Source: Pinisolibacter aquiterrae (GTDB taxonomy: Bacteria; Pseudomonadota; Alphaproteobacteria; Rhizobiales; Ancalomicrobiaceae). Taken from it: 64,000 nucleotides of DNA. This document shows positions 54,680 to 63,714 of this stretch, piece by piece. The notes under the pieces are model-generated. The model was given only the letters and a program-made list of their open reading frames with translations. It had not been told where the DNA came from and did not search any database. The stretch lies in contig NZ_JAFNIH010000041.1 in assembly GCF_019160155.1 (NCBI RefSeq), positions 290,871 through 354,870 on the forward strand. Direction: 5' to 3'. Position 1 is the stretch's first letter; each line of letters starts with the position of its first letter. The position numbers were made by a program, and so were the translations under genes.

Positions 54680-55242
54680 GGGTGGTCTCCCGCCGGCGTG
54701 GTTTCGGGGAGGGCGTGGCCGATCGCGTAGCGGCGGTCGCCGGTGGCGAGCACCAGGATCGAACGGATCAGCACCGCGACGCCCTGGAGGCCGAACAGGG
54801 CGAAGCCGGCGAACATCACGAATTTGACGACGTAGCGCGCCGGCAGCCCGCTCGGCATCGGCGAACCCTCGCCGAGCTGCCAGGAATAGGCGGCCATGCT
54901 CCAGGCGTGCAGAGTGAGCGTGACGACGAAGGGCAGGAACAGGAAGGCGGTGCCGAGCACCTCGATCCAGGCCTTGCTGCGCTGGGAAAAGCCGTCGTGG
55001 AAGAGATCGACGCGCACGTGCGCGTCCTCGCCGTAGGTGGCGGCCAGCGCCGTCATCACCACGACGGCGTTGAGATGCCATTGCAGTTCCTCGAGCTCGA
55101 TCAGCCCGAGATTGAAGGCGTAGCGCAGAACGATGTTGACCAGGATCGTGCCGACCAGCGCGATCAGGAGCAACGACCCCAGCCGGCCGACCACGGTGGC
55201 GAGGCGCTCGACGGCGCGGATGACGGTGACGGCGACTGGCAT
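54676..55242 (-). CDS. dctQ: TRAP transporter small permease (DctQ type)
   Basis: The 188-residue protein has four membrane helices and the family segments VNIVLRYAFNLGLIELEELQWHL and DAHVRVDLFHDGFSQRSKAWIE. It supports DctM. It lies 58 bases after dctP and overlaps dctM. Confidence 0.9.
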   Translation of the reverse strand: MPVAVTVIRAVERLATVVGRLGSLLLIALVGTILVNIVLRYAFNLGLIELEELQWHLNAVVVMTALAATYGEDAHVRVDLFHDGFSQRSKAWIEVLGTAFLFLPFVVTLTLHAWSMAAYSWQLGEGSPMPSGLPARYVVKFVMFAGFALFGLQGVAVLIRSILVLATGDRRYAIGHALPETTPAGDHP

Positions 55243-55300
55243 GCGGGGCTCCCCCTCGACGGACGTGGGAAGCGGGGGAGACGCGCTCCCCCGCTCGGGA

Positions 55301-56338
55301 TCACTTCGTGACGGCGGCCCAGGCGCCGGCCTTGGCACGATAGGCGGAGAGGCTCTCCCAGACACGCTTGAAGTCGGCGTTCTTGGCGCTCTGCTCGGCC
55401 ATCACCTCGCCGGTGGCGGCCTTGAACTTCTCGAGCAGCTCCGGCGGGAACTGACGGATGGTGACACCCGCCGCCTTGAAGCCCTCGATCGCCTCGGCGT
55501 TCTCCACCTCGGTCGAGGTGACGCCCCACAGCATGGTCTCGCGGCAGGCGGTCTCGATCACGGCGTGCTGGGCCTCCGACATGGAATCCCACTTGGCCTT
55601 GTTGATGATCAGCTCGTTGATCGCCGCCGGCTGGTGCCAGCCGGGCAGGTAGTAGTTCTTGGCGACCTTCTCGAAGCCCATCGCCTTGTCGATCGCCGGC
55701 ATCGAGAATTCGGTGCCGTCGATCACGCCGCGCTCGAGGTTCGGATAGATGTCGCCGCCGCCGAGAAGGACGACCGAGGCGCCGAGCTTCTTCATGACCT
55801 CACCGGCGAGACCAGCGAAGCGGAACTTCTTGCCGGCGATGGAGTCGAGGCCGGTGATCTCGCTCTTGTACCAGCCGCCGGCCTCGGCATCCATGAGGCC
55901 GCAGGGAACCGGCACGACGCCCTGCTTGGCGTAGATCTCGCGCCAGATCTCGAGGCCGCCGCCGTTGTAGAGCCAGCCGAGATATTCGACCGCGCCCGGA
56001 CCGAACGGCACGCCGCCGAAGAGCTGCACCGCCGGGAAGCGGCCGGCGACGTAGAGCGGCGAGGTGTAGCCGGCGTCGAGCGAGCCGTTCTGCACCGCGT
56101 CGAAGATCTGAAGCGCCGGCACCAGCTTGCCGGCCGAATAGAGCTTGATGTCGATCGAGCCCTCCGAGGCGGTCTTCACCACCCCGGCGAAATGTTCCGC
56201 GTCGCGCCCGCTCGCCGGCAGGGTCAGCGGCCAGGCGCTCTGCACTTCGAGCTTCACCGTCTTGGCGCTGGCGCCGCCGGCGAAGCCGAAGGAAGCAACG
56301 GCGCCGATGATGAGAGAAGAGAGGATCGCAGTCTTCAT
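55301..56338 (-). CDS. dctP: TRAP transporter solute-binding protein (DctP type)
   Basis: The ATG at 56338 starts a proper signal peptide (MKTAILSSLIIGAVASFGFA...); a GTG at 56350 adds four residues. The 345-residue protein has LEVQSAWPLTLPASG, KLYSAGKLVPALQIFDAVQNGSLDAGY and the carboxylate-binding Arg in GKKFRFAGLAGEVMKKLG. It captures the substrate in the periplasm. It is divergent from the MarR gene at 56531, which probably controls it. Confidence 0.92.
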   Translation of the reverse strand: MKTAILSSLIIGAVASFGFAGGASAKTVKLEVQSAWPLTLPASGRDAEHFAGVVKTASEGSIDIKLYSAGKLVPALQIFDAVQNGSLDAGYTSPLYVAGRFPAVQLFGGVPFGPGAVEYLGWLYNGGGLEIWREIYAKQGVVPVPCGLMDAEAGGWYKSEITGLDSIAGKKFRFAGLAGEVMKKLGASVVLLGGGDIYPNLERGVIDGTEFSMPAIDKAMGFEKVAKNYYLPGWHQPAAINELIINKAKWDSMSEAQHAVIETACRETMLWGVTSTEVENAEAIEGFKAAGVTIRQFPPELLEKFKAATGEVMAEQSAKNADFKRVWESLSAYRAKAGAWAAVTK

Positions 56339-56530
56339 GTCGTCACTCACTTTTCCAGGGGTTTGATGGAGAGGATACTGGCATGTTGCGCTTCGTTTCC
56401 GGCGTCGCGGAGGTCGTCATGGTGGGGTGTTGCTGGGAGATTCGACGAAGGGGGCTCTTGTAATTTGCTCCCGTCTGTCGGATGAAGGTTCGAACGGGAC
56501 GATGATGCTTCGGAACGATTGGTGATCTCG

Positions 56531-57016
56531 ATGACGAAAGCGACGGACAGGATCGGCGAGGAGATCGAGGCGCCGCCCTTCCGCGCCGACGACTGGCCGT
56601 TCCATTGGATCACGCGCGTCGCCGGACGTTATTTTCAGGCGATGGAGGGCGTGCTGAAGCCGCTCGGCCTCGACGTGGCGCAGTGGCGCGTCCTGATGTG
56701 CCTGGACGAACGCGGCGGCCGCTCGGTGAGCGAGATCGCCGAGATCTGCATCATCAAGCTCAACACCACCACCAAGATCGTCCAGCGCATGACCGCCGAC
56801 GAACTGGTCGTCTGCCGGCCGCGCCGCCGCGACGCCCGCGTCACCGAGGTGCGTCTGACGCCCAAGGGACGGGCGCTGCAGCAGAAGGCGCGGGCGGAGG
56901 CGGAGGCCGTCTTCACCGAGGCCTTCGAGGGCCTCGATCCCGGCCGGATCGCGGCGATGAACCACCTCCTGGCGGAGGTGTCGGAACGGCTCGTCCCCCG
57001 CCGACCCGAGGCGTGA
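56531..57016 (+). CDS. iacR: MarR-family regulator, IacR-like
   Basis: The ATG at 56531 gives 161 residues; a TTG at 56519 is possible. The winged-helix core (about 30-150) includes LDVAQWRVLMCLDERGGRSVSEIAEICIIKLNTTTKIVQRM and RRRDARVTEVRLTPKGRA. IacR repressors of this family control indole-3-acetate catabolism in Pseudomonas and others. Its position between the TRAP genes and the iac operon fits. The intergenic region toward dctP (56339-56530) contains the 8-base palindrome GTTCGAAC at 56488-56495, a weak operator candidate. Confidence 0.82.
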   Translation: MTKATDRIGEEIEAPPFRADDWPFHWITRVAGRYFQAMEGVLKPLGLDVAQWRVLMCLDERGGRSVSEIAEICIIKLNTTTKIVQRMTADELVVCRPRRRDARVTEVRLTPKGRALQQKARAEAEAVFTEAFEGLDPGRIAAMNHLLAEVSERLVPRRPEA

Positions 57017-57079
57017 GCGGACGGGCCGATGGTCCATGTGGTGATCCCGCATCGTCCGCTCTCCGCGCCCCATGCCGCC

Positions 57080-58060
57080 TCACAGATCGAGCACGAGACG
57101 CGGCGTCTTCGCCCGCGAGCAACAGATCAGGATCTGGTCGCCGGCCGCCTTCTCCTCGTCGGTGAGGAAGTGGTCGCGGTGGTCCGGCGTGCCCTCGAGG
57201 ACGTCGCAGAGGCAGGTCCCGCACACGCCCTCCTCGCAGGAGACCGAGATGCGGACCCCGGCCTTCTCGAGCGCGGAGGCGATGCTCTCGCCCTCGTCGA
57301 CGGTGACGGTGATGCCCGAGCGCTTCGCCTCGACCTCGAAGGCGCCGCCGGAAGCGTCGACCTCGGCGTGGAAATACTCCCGGTGGATCCGCTCCTCGGC
57401 CCAACCGAGCGCGCGCGCCGAGGTGATGATCCAGTCCATGAACCCGGCCGGGCCGCAGACGTAGAGATGGGTCCCCTCGTCGGGCGCCGGCAGATCGCGT
57501 TCCGGCACCAGCGGCGCGCCGCCGATGCCGTCGTCGTGGTGCAGCACGACGCGGTCGCCGAAGCCCGGCAGCACGTCGAGGAAGGCGGTGCGCGCCTGCG
57601 AGCGGGTCGCGACGTGGAGCGCGAAGTCGCCGCCCGCCGCCGCGATCTCCGCCGCCATCGCCAGCATCGGCGTGATGCCGATGCCGCCGCCGATCAGGAT
57701 CGAGCGCTTCGCGGTCGCGTCGAGCGGGAAATGATTGCGCAGCGCCTGGATCCGCAGCCGCGTGCCGGGCTTCGCGATCGCATGCAGCGTCCGCGATCCG
57801 CCGCGCGAGGCCGGCTCCAGGAGAATGCCGAGGCGCCAGCGGCGCCGATCGGCGGGATCGCCCCACAGTGAATATTGACGTTCGAGCACGGTGCCGTCGG
57901 CGAGCGGAACCGCGATCTCGACATGGGCGCCGGCGGTGAAGGCGGGCAGATCGCCGCCGTCGGCCGCGACGAGATCGAGACGCAGGATGTCGCCGCGGTC
58001 GTCGCTGCGGCTTTCGATCACGACGTCGATGGGAGAGGCGAGAGTCATCGAGCGGGGCAT
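57080..58060 (-). CDS. iacF: IacF-like oxygenase reductase (flavin, NAD and plant-type 2Fe-2S domains)
   Basis: Several starts are possible (58072 GTG, 58060 ATG, 58048 ATG); 58060 gives 326 residues. The protein has a flavin-binding RQYSLWGDP region, an NAD-binding domain (SILIGGGIGITPMLAMA; YVCGPAGFMDW) and a C-terminal ferredoxin domain with C-E-E-G-V-C-G-T-C and a final Cys in LICCSRA. It passes electrons from NAD(P)H to the IacCD dioxygenase. It is the last gene of the iac operon and converges on iacR. Confidence 0.86.
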   Translation of the reverse strand: MPRSMTLASPIDVVIESRSDDRGDILRLDLVAADGGDLPAFTAGAHVEIAVPLADGTVLERQYSLWGDPADRRRWRLGILLEPASRGGSRTLHAIAKPGTRLRIQALRNHFPLDATAKRSILIGGGIGITPMLAMAAEIAAAGGDFALHVATRSQARTAFLDVLPGFGDRVVLHHDDGIGGAPLVPERDLPAPDEGTHLYVCGPAGFMDWIITSARALGWAEERIHREYFHAEVDASGGAFEVEAKRSGITVTVDEGESIASALEKAGVRISVSCEEGVCGTCLCDVLEGTPDHRDHFLTDEEKAAGDQILICCSRAKTPRLVLDL

Positions 58061-58175
58061 CCTCTGGGCCACGGCCGGTTCGGTCGCGGTCGATGGGTCG
58101 GGAAGGGGCGGGGGGCGACGGTCCGGGTCAGGGACCGCCGCTCCACGCCCACGGCCGGGCGAACCCGGCCGTTCG

Positions 58176-58682
58176 TCACAGAAGGTAGGAGAGACCGGCG
58201 AGCGCGTCGCCGGCGTTGATCAGGCGAACGACCTTGCGATCGAGCTTGAGGACGCCGTCGACCCGGACCAGCCGGTATTCGACGTCCGCCGCCCAGAACC
58301 GGGCCCGCTCGAACTTGTACTCGCTGACGTGCTCGGCGCAGCGCACCTCGATCGCGTCCGCCTCGCGGGCGGTGACGCGGAAGCGCGAGACCGTGCGCAC
58401 GGTGGCGGCGGCCGGCGTCGAGGAGATGGCGTGGCCGGCGGTGAGCCGCTCCACCCGCATCGCCCGCATGGCGGCGTCGTCATAGGCGTAGTTGAGCGAG
58501 GCGGCGAGGTCGGTGGCGCCGGGCTCGGTCGGGATCGCGTAGATCCCGCCCTCGGTCCACAGCGCGAGCCACGCCGGGTAGTCGCGGCCGTCGAGCAGAT
58601 CGGCCTCGAGCCAGATCAGTTCGCAGGCGTCCGCGAGCGAGATCGCCGAGGCGGCGGTGGGCTTTTCGAGCGTCGTGGTCAT
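58176..58682 (-). CDS. iacD: IacD-like ring-hydroxylating dioxygenase beta subunit
   Basis: The ATG overlaps the alpha-subunit stop (ATGA). The 168-residue protein has the NTF2-like beta-subunit fold seen in aromatic dioxygenases (ACELIWLEADLLDGRDYPAWLALWTEGGIYAIP; HVSEYKFERARFWAADVEYRLVR). It has no cofactor site and stabilises the alpha subunits. Gene order and partner identify it as IacD-like. Confidence 0.86.
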   Translation of the reverse strand: MTTTLEKPTAASAISLADACELIWLEADLLDGRDYPAWLALWTEGGIYAIPTEPGATDLAASLNYAYDDAAMRAMRVERLTAGHAISSTPAAATVRTVSRFRVTAREADAIEVRCAEHVSEYKFERARFWAADVEYRLVRVDGVLKLDRKVVRLINAGDALAGLSYLL

Positions 58683-59947
58683 GCCTGCATCATCCTCTTC
58701 CACTGGCGATAGGCGGCGCGCATTCCGGTCTCCGCCGAGACGTCGCCGACCGGCAGGCCGTTCTCGGAGGTCGTCTCCAGGCCGACGCCGCGATTGACCA
58801 TGATCGGCACGTCCGGGGCGCCGTGGACGCCGCGCTGGACGCGCGTCCAGGCTTCCGCGTCGTCGGGGCTGCCGAAGCCCATCGGTCCCTGGAAATGCTC
58901 GTGCAGACGCATCCGCATCCGATTGGCCGCCTCCGGCCCGCCGTCCATGCCGAGGCAGATGTGACGGATCTCGGTCTCCTCGACCGACACCGGACGCAGC
59001 ACCCGGAAGAAGGCCATGGAACAGGCGACGTTGGGGAACAGGTTGATGTTGAAGCCGGTGCCGCCGACGGCGCGGACGATCCGGGCGACCTCCTCCGGCG
59101 AATGGGTCTTGGCCAGCTCCTCGGCGAGCGCCTTGAAGCGATCGGGGATCGGCGCGTCGAGGTTCTCCTCGAGGTCGACCAGCTCCGGGATCATCACCAT
59201 CACCGAGTGACCGTTGCCGAGATCCTCGACCTTGCCGGTGCCGCCCAGGAAGGTGAACGTCTCCTCGGCCTGTTCGTCGAGACTGTCGATGAACGAGCGA
59301 TGGACGATCGGGAAGTGATAGGCGTCGGTGGTGTTCTCGAGCTGGATCTTCCAGTTGCCGGGGAAGCGGAAGCGATGCTCGCCCATGGTCTTCACGGGGA
59401 AGCCGCCGCCCTGCTTCAGGAACAGGTCGATCCACGGCTTGGCGTTGCCGAGGAAGTCGGAGAGGGGCTCGATCGTGTCGTCGAAGGTCGCGAAGATCAG
59501 GCCGCGATAGTCCTCGGTCCGCAGCGCCTTGAGGCCGAACTTCGACTTGTCGAAATCGGGCGCGTAGCCGTTCTGATAGGGCACGCCGCGCAGCGACCCG
59601 TCCTGAGCATAGGCCCAGCCGTGATAGGGGCAGACATGGCTCGCCGCCTTGCCCTTGCGGCCCTCGCAGACCGTCGCGGCGCGATGGCGGCAACGGTTGA
59701 CGAGGACATGGACCTCGCCCTTGCGGTCGCGCTGGACGATCACCGGCTGGCGGCCGACCCAGGAGGTGACGTAGTCGCCCGGCTGCGGCAGCTCGGAGGC
59801 GTGCGCCACCCACACCCAGGTGTGATTGAAGATCGTGTCCATCTCCGCCTCGAACAGGGCGGGGTCGGTGTACATCGACGAGGCGACGCGGTCGTCCTCG
59901 GCGAGAGCCGCCCAATCCTGGGCGGGAGGGGTGTTCGGGAGGGTCAT
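58679..59947 (-). CDS. iacC: IacC-like Rieske dioxygenase alpha subunit
   Basis: The 422-residue catalytic subunit has a Rieske cluster (CRHRAATVC...HVCPYHGW, about residues 85-115) and the mononuclear iron site LENTTDAYHFPIVH (about 201-214; Asp, His, His). In known iac systems IacCDF converts 3-hydroxy-2-oxindole-3-acetate toward catechol. Its ATG overlaps the iacI stop and its stop overlaps iacD. Confidence 0.9.
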   Translation of the reverse strand: MTLPNTPPAQDWAALAEDDRVASSMYTDPALFEAEMDTIFNHTWVWVAHASELPQPGDYVTSWVGRQPVIVQRDRKGEVHVLVNRCRHRAATVCEGRKGKAASHVCPYHGWAYAQDGSLRGVPYQNGYAPDFDKSKFGLKALRTEDYRGLIFATFDDTIEPLSDFLGNAKPWIDLFLKQGGGFPVKTMGEHRFRFPGNWKIQLENTTDAYHFPIVHRSFIDSLDEQAEETFTFLGGTGKVEDLGNGHSVMVMIPELVDLEENLDAPIPDRFKALAEELAKTHSPEEVARIVRAVGGTGFNINLFPNVACSMAFFRVLRPVSVEETEIRHICLGMDGGPEAANRMRMRLHEHFQGPMGFGSPDDAEAWTRVQRGVHGAPDVPIMVNRGVGLETTSENGLPVGDVSAETGMRAAYRQWKRMMQA

Positions 59948-60522
59948 CGATCGGTCCTCGATGTCGGAGTCGCCGTCGCGGATGCGATCGGCGCGGGGGT
60001 GGGGAAGCTCGAAGGTTGGTTCCAGTCGCCGACGGGGCGGGACCAGAGATTGGTGGTGCGGAACCGGCTCATCCGCAGCCGTCCGTCCTCGCGGGCGAAG
60101 TCGACCGCGAGATCGGCGCACATGACGAAGCTCGACCCGTCGAAGAAGGTCGGGGTCTGCAACATCAGCCAGGTGCCGTGGGCGCGATCCGCCCCCTCGA
60201 CCTCGATCGTCTCGGAGGTGAGGAAATGGGCGTTGGCGCGAAAATGCGGGGTCGGGCTCTGGTAGGAGCCGATGAAGGCGGCGATCGCCGCCCGGCCCTC
60301 GTGGCGGCCGAAGGCGGTGGCGTAGCGCGAGCCGCGTCCCTGCCAGACCGCGTCACGGGTGAAGAGCGCGCCCAGTTCGTCGAGATCGCACGACCCGTCG
60401 AGCACGTCGCAGAGCCGCATGTAACGGGTGAGGCAGGCCCGCGCCGCCGTCGCCGTCTCCAGGACGTCGAGCCGCGCGGCGAGGCCGGCGAGATCGAGAG
60501 GGGCGGGGGAGGGCGCGGACAT
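59944..60522 (-). CDS. iacI: IacI-like SnoaL/NTF2-fold protein
   Basis: The 192-residue protein has an NTF2-like core (about 10-150) with LARLDVLETATAARACLTRYMRLCDVLDG, FTRDAVWQGRG and HFRANAHFLTSETIEV. This matches IacI, a small protein of unknown function in auxin-degrading clusters. It has an acidic/Pro-rich tail. AAGGAG precedes the ATG, right after a hairpin at 60534-60555. Confidence 0.8.
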   Translation of the reverse strand: MSAPSPAPLDLAGLAARLDVLETATAARACLTRYMRLCDVLDGSCDLDELGALFTRDAVWQGRGSRYATAFGRHEGRAAIAAFIGSYQSPTPHFRANAHFLTSETIEVEGADRAHGTWLMLQTPTFFDGSSFVMCADLAVDFAREDGRLRMSRFRTTNLWSRPVGDWNQPSSFPTPAPIASATATPTSRTDR

Positions 60523-60533
60523 GGGGGCTCCTT

Positions 60534-60555
60534 GCCCGAAACGCGTGTTTCGGGC
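60534..60555 (-). repeat. Hairpin directly upstream of the iacI ribosome-binding site
   Basis: A perfect 9-base inverted repeat (60534-60542 and 60547-60555) with a 4-base loop ends immediately before the AAGGAG of iacI. It has no T-tract. It may protect a processed message 5' end or tune iacI translation. Confidence 0.5.
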
Positions 60556-60642
60556 CCGAACGAGTGGCGAAGGGGATGCGGTTCGCCTCGGCGCGCGAGC
60601 GCGCCGGAGCGGTTCGACGGCGCGCGGACGCGCCGCGACGGA

Positions 60643-61797
60643 TCAGTCGCTTCGGCCGGAGGCCGAGGCGTCGCGGTGGGCGAGGCCCGCCTCGAGCGCG
60701 GCCGCGACGGCGAGGAGACGCGCGTCGTCCCCCTTCCGCCCGACCAGTTGGATCCCGGCCGGCAGACCGCGCGCGGTCCGGATCGGCAGCGACACGGCCG
60801 GATGGCCGGTGAGATTGAAGATGCGCACCAGCGCCGTGATCGAGATCGCCGCGCGCGCGTCGGTCGCCTCCTCGAGCGTCGGCGGCACGTCGGGCATGGT
60901 CGGCAGGACCAGCGCGTCGACACCCGCGAGCGCCGCGTCGACCGCCGCGCTCACCCGGCTCCGCACCGCTTCCGCCGCCGCGAGCTCCTCGGCCGTGACC
61001 TTGGAGGCGGCGAGCAGGCGGGCGCGCACGTCGGCGCCCATGGCCGGCGAGGCGGTGAGCGCGCCGAAGGCGGCCCAGGTCTCGGCGGCGATGATCTTGA
61101 TCCCCGCGTCGAAGGCGTCGACGAAGCCGGGAACGGCGCGGTCGGTCAGCGCGACGCCGCTGGTGGCGAGCGCGCCGGCGACCGCGTCCGCGACCTCCCC
61201 CGACGCCTCGACCGCGAGCGAGCCGAGCACCGGCGCATGATCGAGCGTTTCGGCCACGAAGGTCGGATCGATGATCTCCATCGCCCGGATCACCGTGACC
61301 ACGTCGTCGGCGAAGGGACCGACGCAATCGAGCGAGGTGACGGCCGGCGCCGCGCCCTTGCGCGAGACCCGGCCGAAGCTCGGCTTGAAGCCGACCACCC
61401 CGCAGCAACAGGCGGGAATGCGGATCGAGCCGCCGGTGTCGGAGCCGAGGGTGAAGTCGGCGTATCCCGCCGCCACCGCCGCCGCCGAGCCGCTCGACGA
61501 GCCGCCGGGGATGCGATCGGGAAAGCGCGGGTTCAGCGCCGTGCCGGTGTGGGCATTGATGCCGGTCACGCCATAGGCGAGCTCGTGCATGTTGGCACGG
61601 CCGACGATCCGGCAGCCGGCGTCGAGGACGCGCGCCACCACCTCGGCATGTTCGGTCGCGGCGGGCGCGTCGGCGAGCGCGCCGGAGCCGCCGCGCGTGG
61701 CATGGCCGGCGATGTCGATCGTGTCCTTGATCGCCACGCGCAGGCCGTCGCCGCCGAGGTCGAACCGCTCGATCAGGATCGCGTCGTCGCCGTCCAT
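60643..61797 (-). CDS. iacH: IacH-like amidase-signature hydrolase
   Basis: The 384-residue protein has the amidase Ser-cisSer-Lys triad: Lys in VAIKDTIDIAG (about residue 24), GGSSSGSAAAVAAG and LGSDTGGSIRIPA. It belongs to the amidase family assigned as IacH in indole-3-acetate clusters, where its exact reaction is not settled. It starts 188 bases after iacG, a gap holding an inverted repeat that may be an internal promoter/operator. Confidence 0.82.
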   Translation of the reverse strand: MDGDDAILIERFDLGGDGLRVAIKDTIDIAGHATRGGSGALADAPAATEHAEVVARVLDAGCRIVGRANMHELAYGVTGINAHTGTALNPRFPDRIPGGSSSGSAAAVAAGYADFTLGSDTGGSIRIPACCCGVVGFKPSFGRVSRKGAAPAVTSLDCVGPFADDVVTVIRAMEIIDPTFVAETLDHAPVLGSLAVEASGEVADAVAGALATSGVALTDRAVPGFVDAFDAGIKIIAAETWAAFGALTASPAMGADVRARLLAASKVTAEELAAAEAVRSRVSAAVDAALAGVDALVLPTMPDVPPTLEEATDARAAISITALVRIFNLTGHPAVSLPIRTARGLPAGIQLVGRKGDDARLLAVAAALEAGLAHRDASASGRSD

Positions 61798-61851
61798 GGG
61801 ATCTCGTCCTCTTCGGCAGACGGCCCGGAAACCGGAACCATCGTGCAGCTT

Positions 61852-61879
61852 CGAATTAGATGAATATTACCGTAATTCG
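61852..61879. promoter_or_regulatory. Inverted repeat upstream of iacH, possible operator
   Basis: CGAATTA (61852-61858) and TAATTCG (61873-61879) are perfect 7-base inverted copies with 14 bases between, in a locally AT-rich stretch. GATAC-CAC-GTATC follows at about 61881-61893, and a TTGACG hexamer reads toward iacH on the minus strand. A regulated internal promoter for iacH-I-C-D-F is plausible. Confidence 0.4.
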
Positions 61880-61985
61880 GGATACCACGTATCGTCAAGC
61901 GTCTTGTGGCGGCGATTGATGAGAAATCGAGCAGGTTGGAAATCTGCATGATCGCTCATCGCCGCCCGCGCCCGACGACGCGGGG

Positions 61986-62486
61986 TCATGACGCCGCGCG
62001 CGCCGCCTGGGGCAGGTGGTGATAGCCGCGATCGAAGTAGACGAGGCCGCCCGAGGCGGCGCCGCGCCGGATGTCGAGCACGTCGCAGAAGAAGACGGAA
62101 TGCGTGCCGACGTCCTGGATCGCGGCGATGCGGCAGTCGAAGTTGACGAGTGCCCCGGCGAGGGCCGGGCTGCCGGTCGCGAGCCGGTCCCAGGCGACCT
62201 GTTCGAACCGCTCCTCCATGGTCACCTCGCGGGAGGCGAAGAGACCGGAGAGCCCTTCCTGATCGGCGGCCAGGAGATTGACGCAGAGCACCCCGTTCTC
62301 GGCGAAGAAGCGGTGCGTCCACGAGCCCTTGTTCTGGCAGACGATCAGGGTCGGCGGCGTGTCGGTGACCGAGCACACGGCGGTGGCGGTGAAGCCGGCG
62401 CGACCGGACGGTCCGTCGGTGGTGACGACGTTGACGGCGCTGCCGAGCAGCGCCATCCCGTCGCGAAAGCGTTTGACGTCGAGCAT
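61986..62486 (-). CDS. iacG: IacG-like flavin reductase
   Basis: The 166-residue protein has the flavin-reductase (HpaC/RutF-type) fold: MALLGSAVNVVTTDGPSGRAGFTATAVCSVTDTPPTLIVCQNKGSWTHRFFAENGVLCVNLL and HSVFFCDV. It supplies reduced flavin to the IacA monooxygenase. It lies 37 bases after iacE in the operon. Confidence 0.87.
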   Translation of the reverse strand: MLDVKRFRDGMALLGSAVNVVTTDGPSGRAGFTATAVCSVTDTPPTLIVCQNKGSWTHRFFAENGVLCVNLLAADQEGLSGLFASREVTMEERFEQVAWDRLATGSPALAGALVNFDCRIAAIQDVGTHSVFFCDVLDIRRGAASGGLVYFDRGYHHLPQAARAAS

Positions 62487-62523
62487 CCCGAGACCTCGTG
62501 GGCAAGGCGGGGAGGCGGGGTCT

Positions 62524-63264
62524 TCAGCGCATGAAGAGGCCGCCGTTGAGATCCCAGGCGGCGCCGGTGACGAAGCCGGCGGCCGGGGAGGCGAGGTGGA
62601 CGACGGTGTCGGCCACGAAGTCGGGGTCGCCGAGCGAGCGCACCGGGATCGTCTCGACGATCTTGGCGAGCTTCTCCGCCGGCACCAGGGCATGCACCGA
62701 GGGCAGATCCATCGGCCCCGGCGCGACCGCGTTGACCGTGACGCCGGAGGCGCCCAGTTCGCGGGCGAAGATCTTGGTGAGCGTCAGGATCGCCCCCTTG
62801 GAGGAGGCGTAATGGGCGCCCGAGGCGGTGCCGCCGTTCTGCCCGGCGAGCGAGGCGAGATTGACGATCCGCCCGTATCCGGCCGCAGCCAGATGGGCGC
62901 CGAAAACCTGACAGCCGAACAGCGTGCCGCGCAGATTGACCGCCAGCACCCGGTCGAACTCCTCCGCGGTGATCTTCATCACCGGCGTGGTCGGGGTCAG
63001 CGCGGCATTGTTGACGGCGACGTGGAGCGCGCCCCACTTCGCCAGGATCGCCGCCAGCGCGGCCTCGAAATCGGCCTTCGAGGTGACGTCGAGGGCGAGC
63101 GCCATCGCGGTCTCGCCGGAGGGATCGAGCGCGGTCGCGACTTCGGCGACGCCCGCGACGGCGACGTCCGTGACCGCGACCCGGTATCCGGCGCGATGCA
63201 GCGCCTCGGCGATGGAACGGCCCAGGCCCTGGGCGGCGCCGGTGACGACGGCGACCTGTTGCAT
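62524..63264 (-). CDS. iacE: IacE-like short-chain dehydrogenase
   Basis: The 246-residue SDR has the NAD-binding TGAAQGLGRS (residues 8-17), NNAAL, and the catalytic Ser/Tyr/Lys (NLASLAGQN; YASSKGAIL), with VNAVAPGPMD. In iac clusters IacE acts on an oxidised indole-acetate intermediate. It lies between iacB and iacG. Confidence 0.85.
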   Translation of the reverse strand: MQQVAVVTGAAQGLGRSIAEALHRAGYRVAVTDVAVAGVAEVATALDPSGETAMALALDVTSKADFEAALAAILAKWGALHVAVNNAALTPTTPVMKITAEEFDRVLAVNLRGTLFGCQVFGAHLAAAGYGRIVNLASLAGQNGGTASGAHYASSKGAILTLTKIFARELGASGVTVNAVAPGPMDLPSVHALVPAEKLAKIVETIPVRSLGDPDFVADTVVHLASPAAGFVTGAAWDLNGGLFMR

Positions 63265-63337
63265 GATCGAAATCCTCTCGAGATGGCGATGGGGGCGCCC
63301 GGGGCATTCCCCGGGCGCGAGCGTCAGGCGCGGCGGC

Positions 63338-63697
63338 TCATTCGGGGATGACGAGTTCGCGGCCGACCCGGGCCTCGACCCGCATGTACTTCCACAGCTT
63401 GTAGGTGCCGTCGCCGACCGGCGTGACGCGGAAGAGGTTGCAGGCGGCGGTCACCGTCTCGATGTCCGGCACGTCGGCCAGCACATAGGTGGTCCACGGC
63501 CAGTTCAGCGACGGGCCGACCATGATCTGGTCGTCGTCGAGATTGCCGAGAACCTTGACGCCCGGCAGCTTGCCGATGCCGTTCATCATCGCCGAGAAGG
63601 CGACCCACACGTCCTTGGCCTCGGCCTGGGTGGCGTCGAAGAAGTTCTGGTTGACGCCGATGCAGAACAGGGTGCGGAGGGGCTTCTTGTCGCTCAT
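63338..63697 (-). CDS. iacB: IacB-like small protein
   Basis: The 119-residue protein (MSDKKPLRTLFCIGVNQNFF...) has an alpha/beta ferredoxin-like dimer pattern with VWVAFSAMMNGIGKLPGVKVLGNLDDDQIMVG and WPWTTYVLADVPD. It matches the IacB position, between iacA and iacE, and is a family of unknown role in auxin degradation. No cofactor motif is seen. Confidence 0.75.
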   Translation of the reverse strand: MSDKKPLRTLFCIGVNQNFFDATQAEAKDVWVAFSAMMNGIGKLPGVKVLGNLDDDQIMVGPSLNWPWTTYVLADVPDIETVTAACNLFRVTPVGDGTYKLWKYMRVEARVGRELVIPE

Positions 63698-63714
63698 GGA
63701 TCGTCTCCGAAGGG

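Noticed and set aside
57015-57061. 9-base inverted repeat between iacR and iacF as an intrinsic terminator
   Set aside because: The arms (57015-57023, 57053-57061) are perfect but the loop is 29 bases and no T-tract follows, so it is too weak to annotate.
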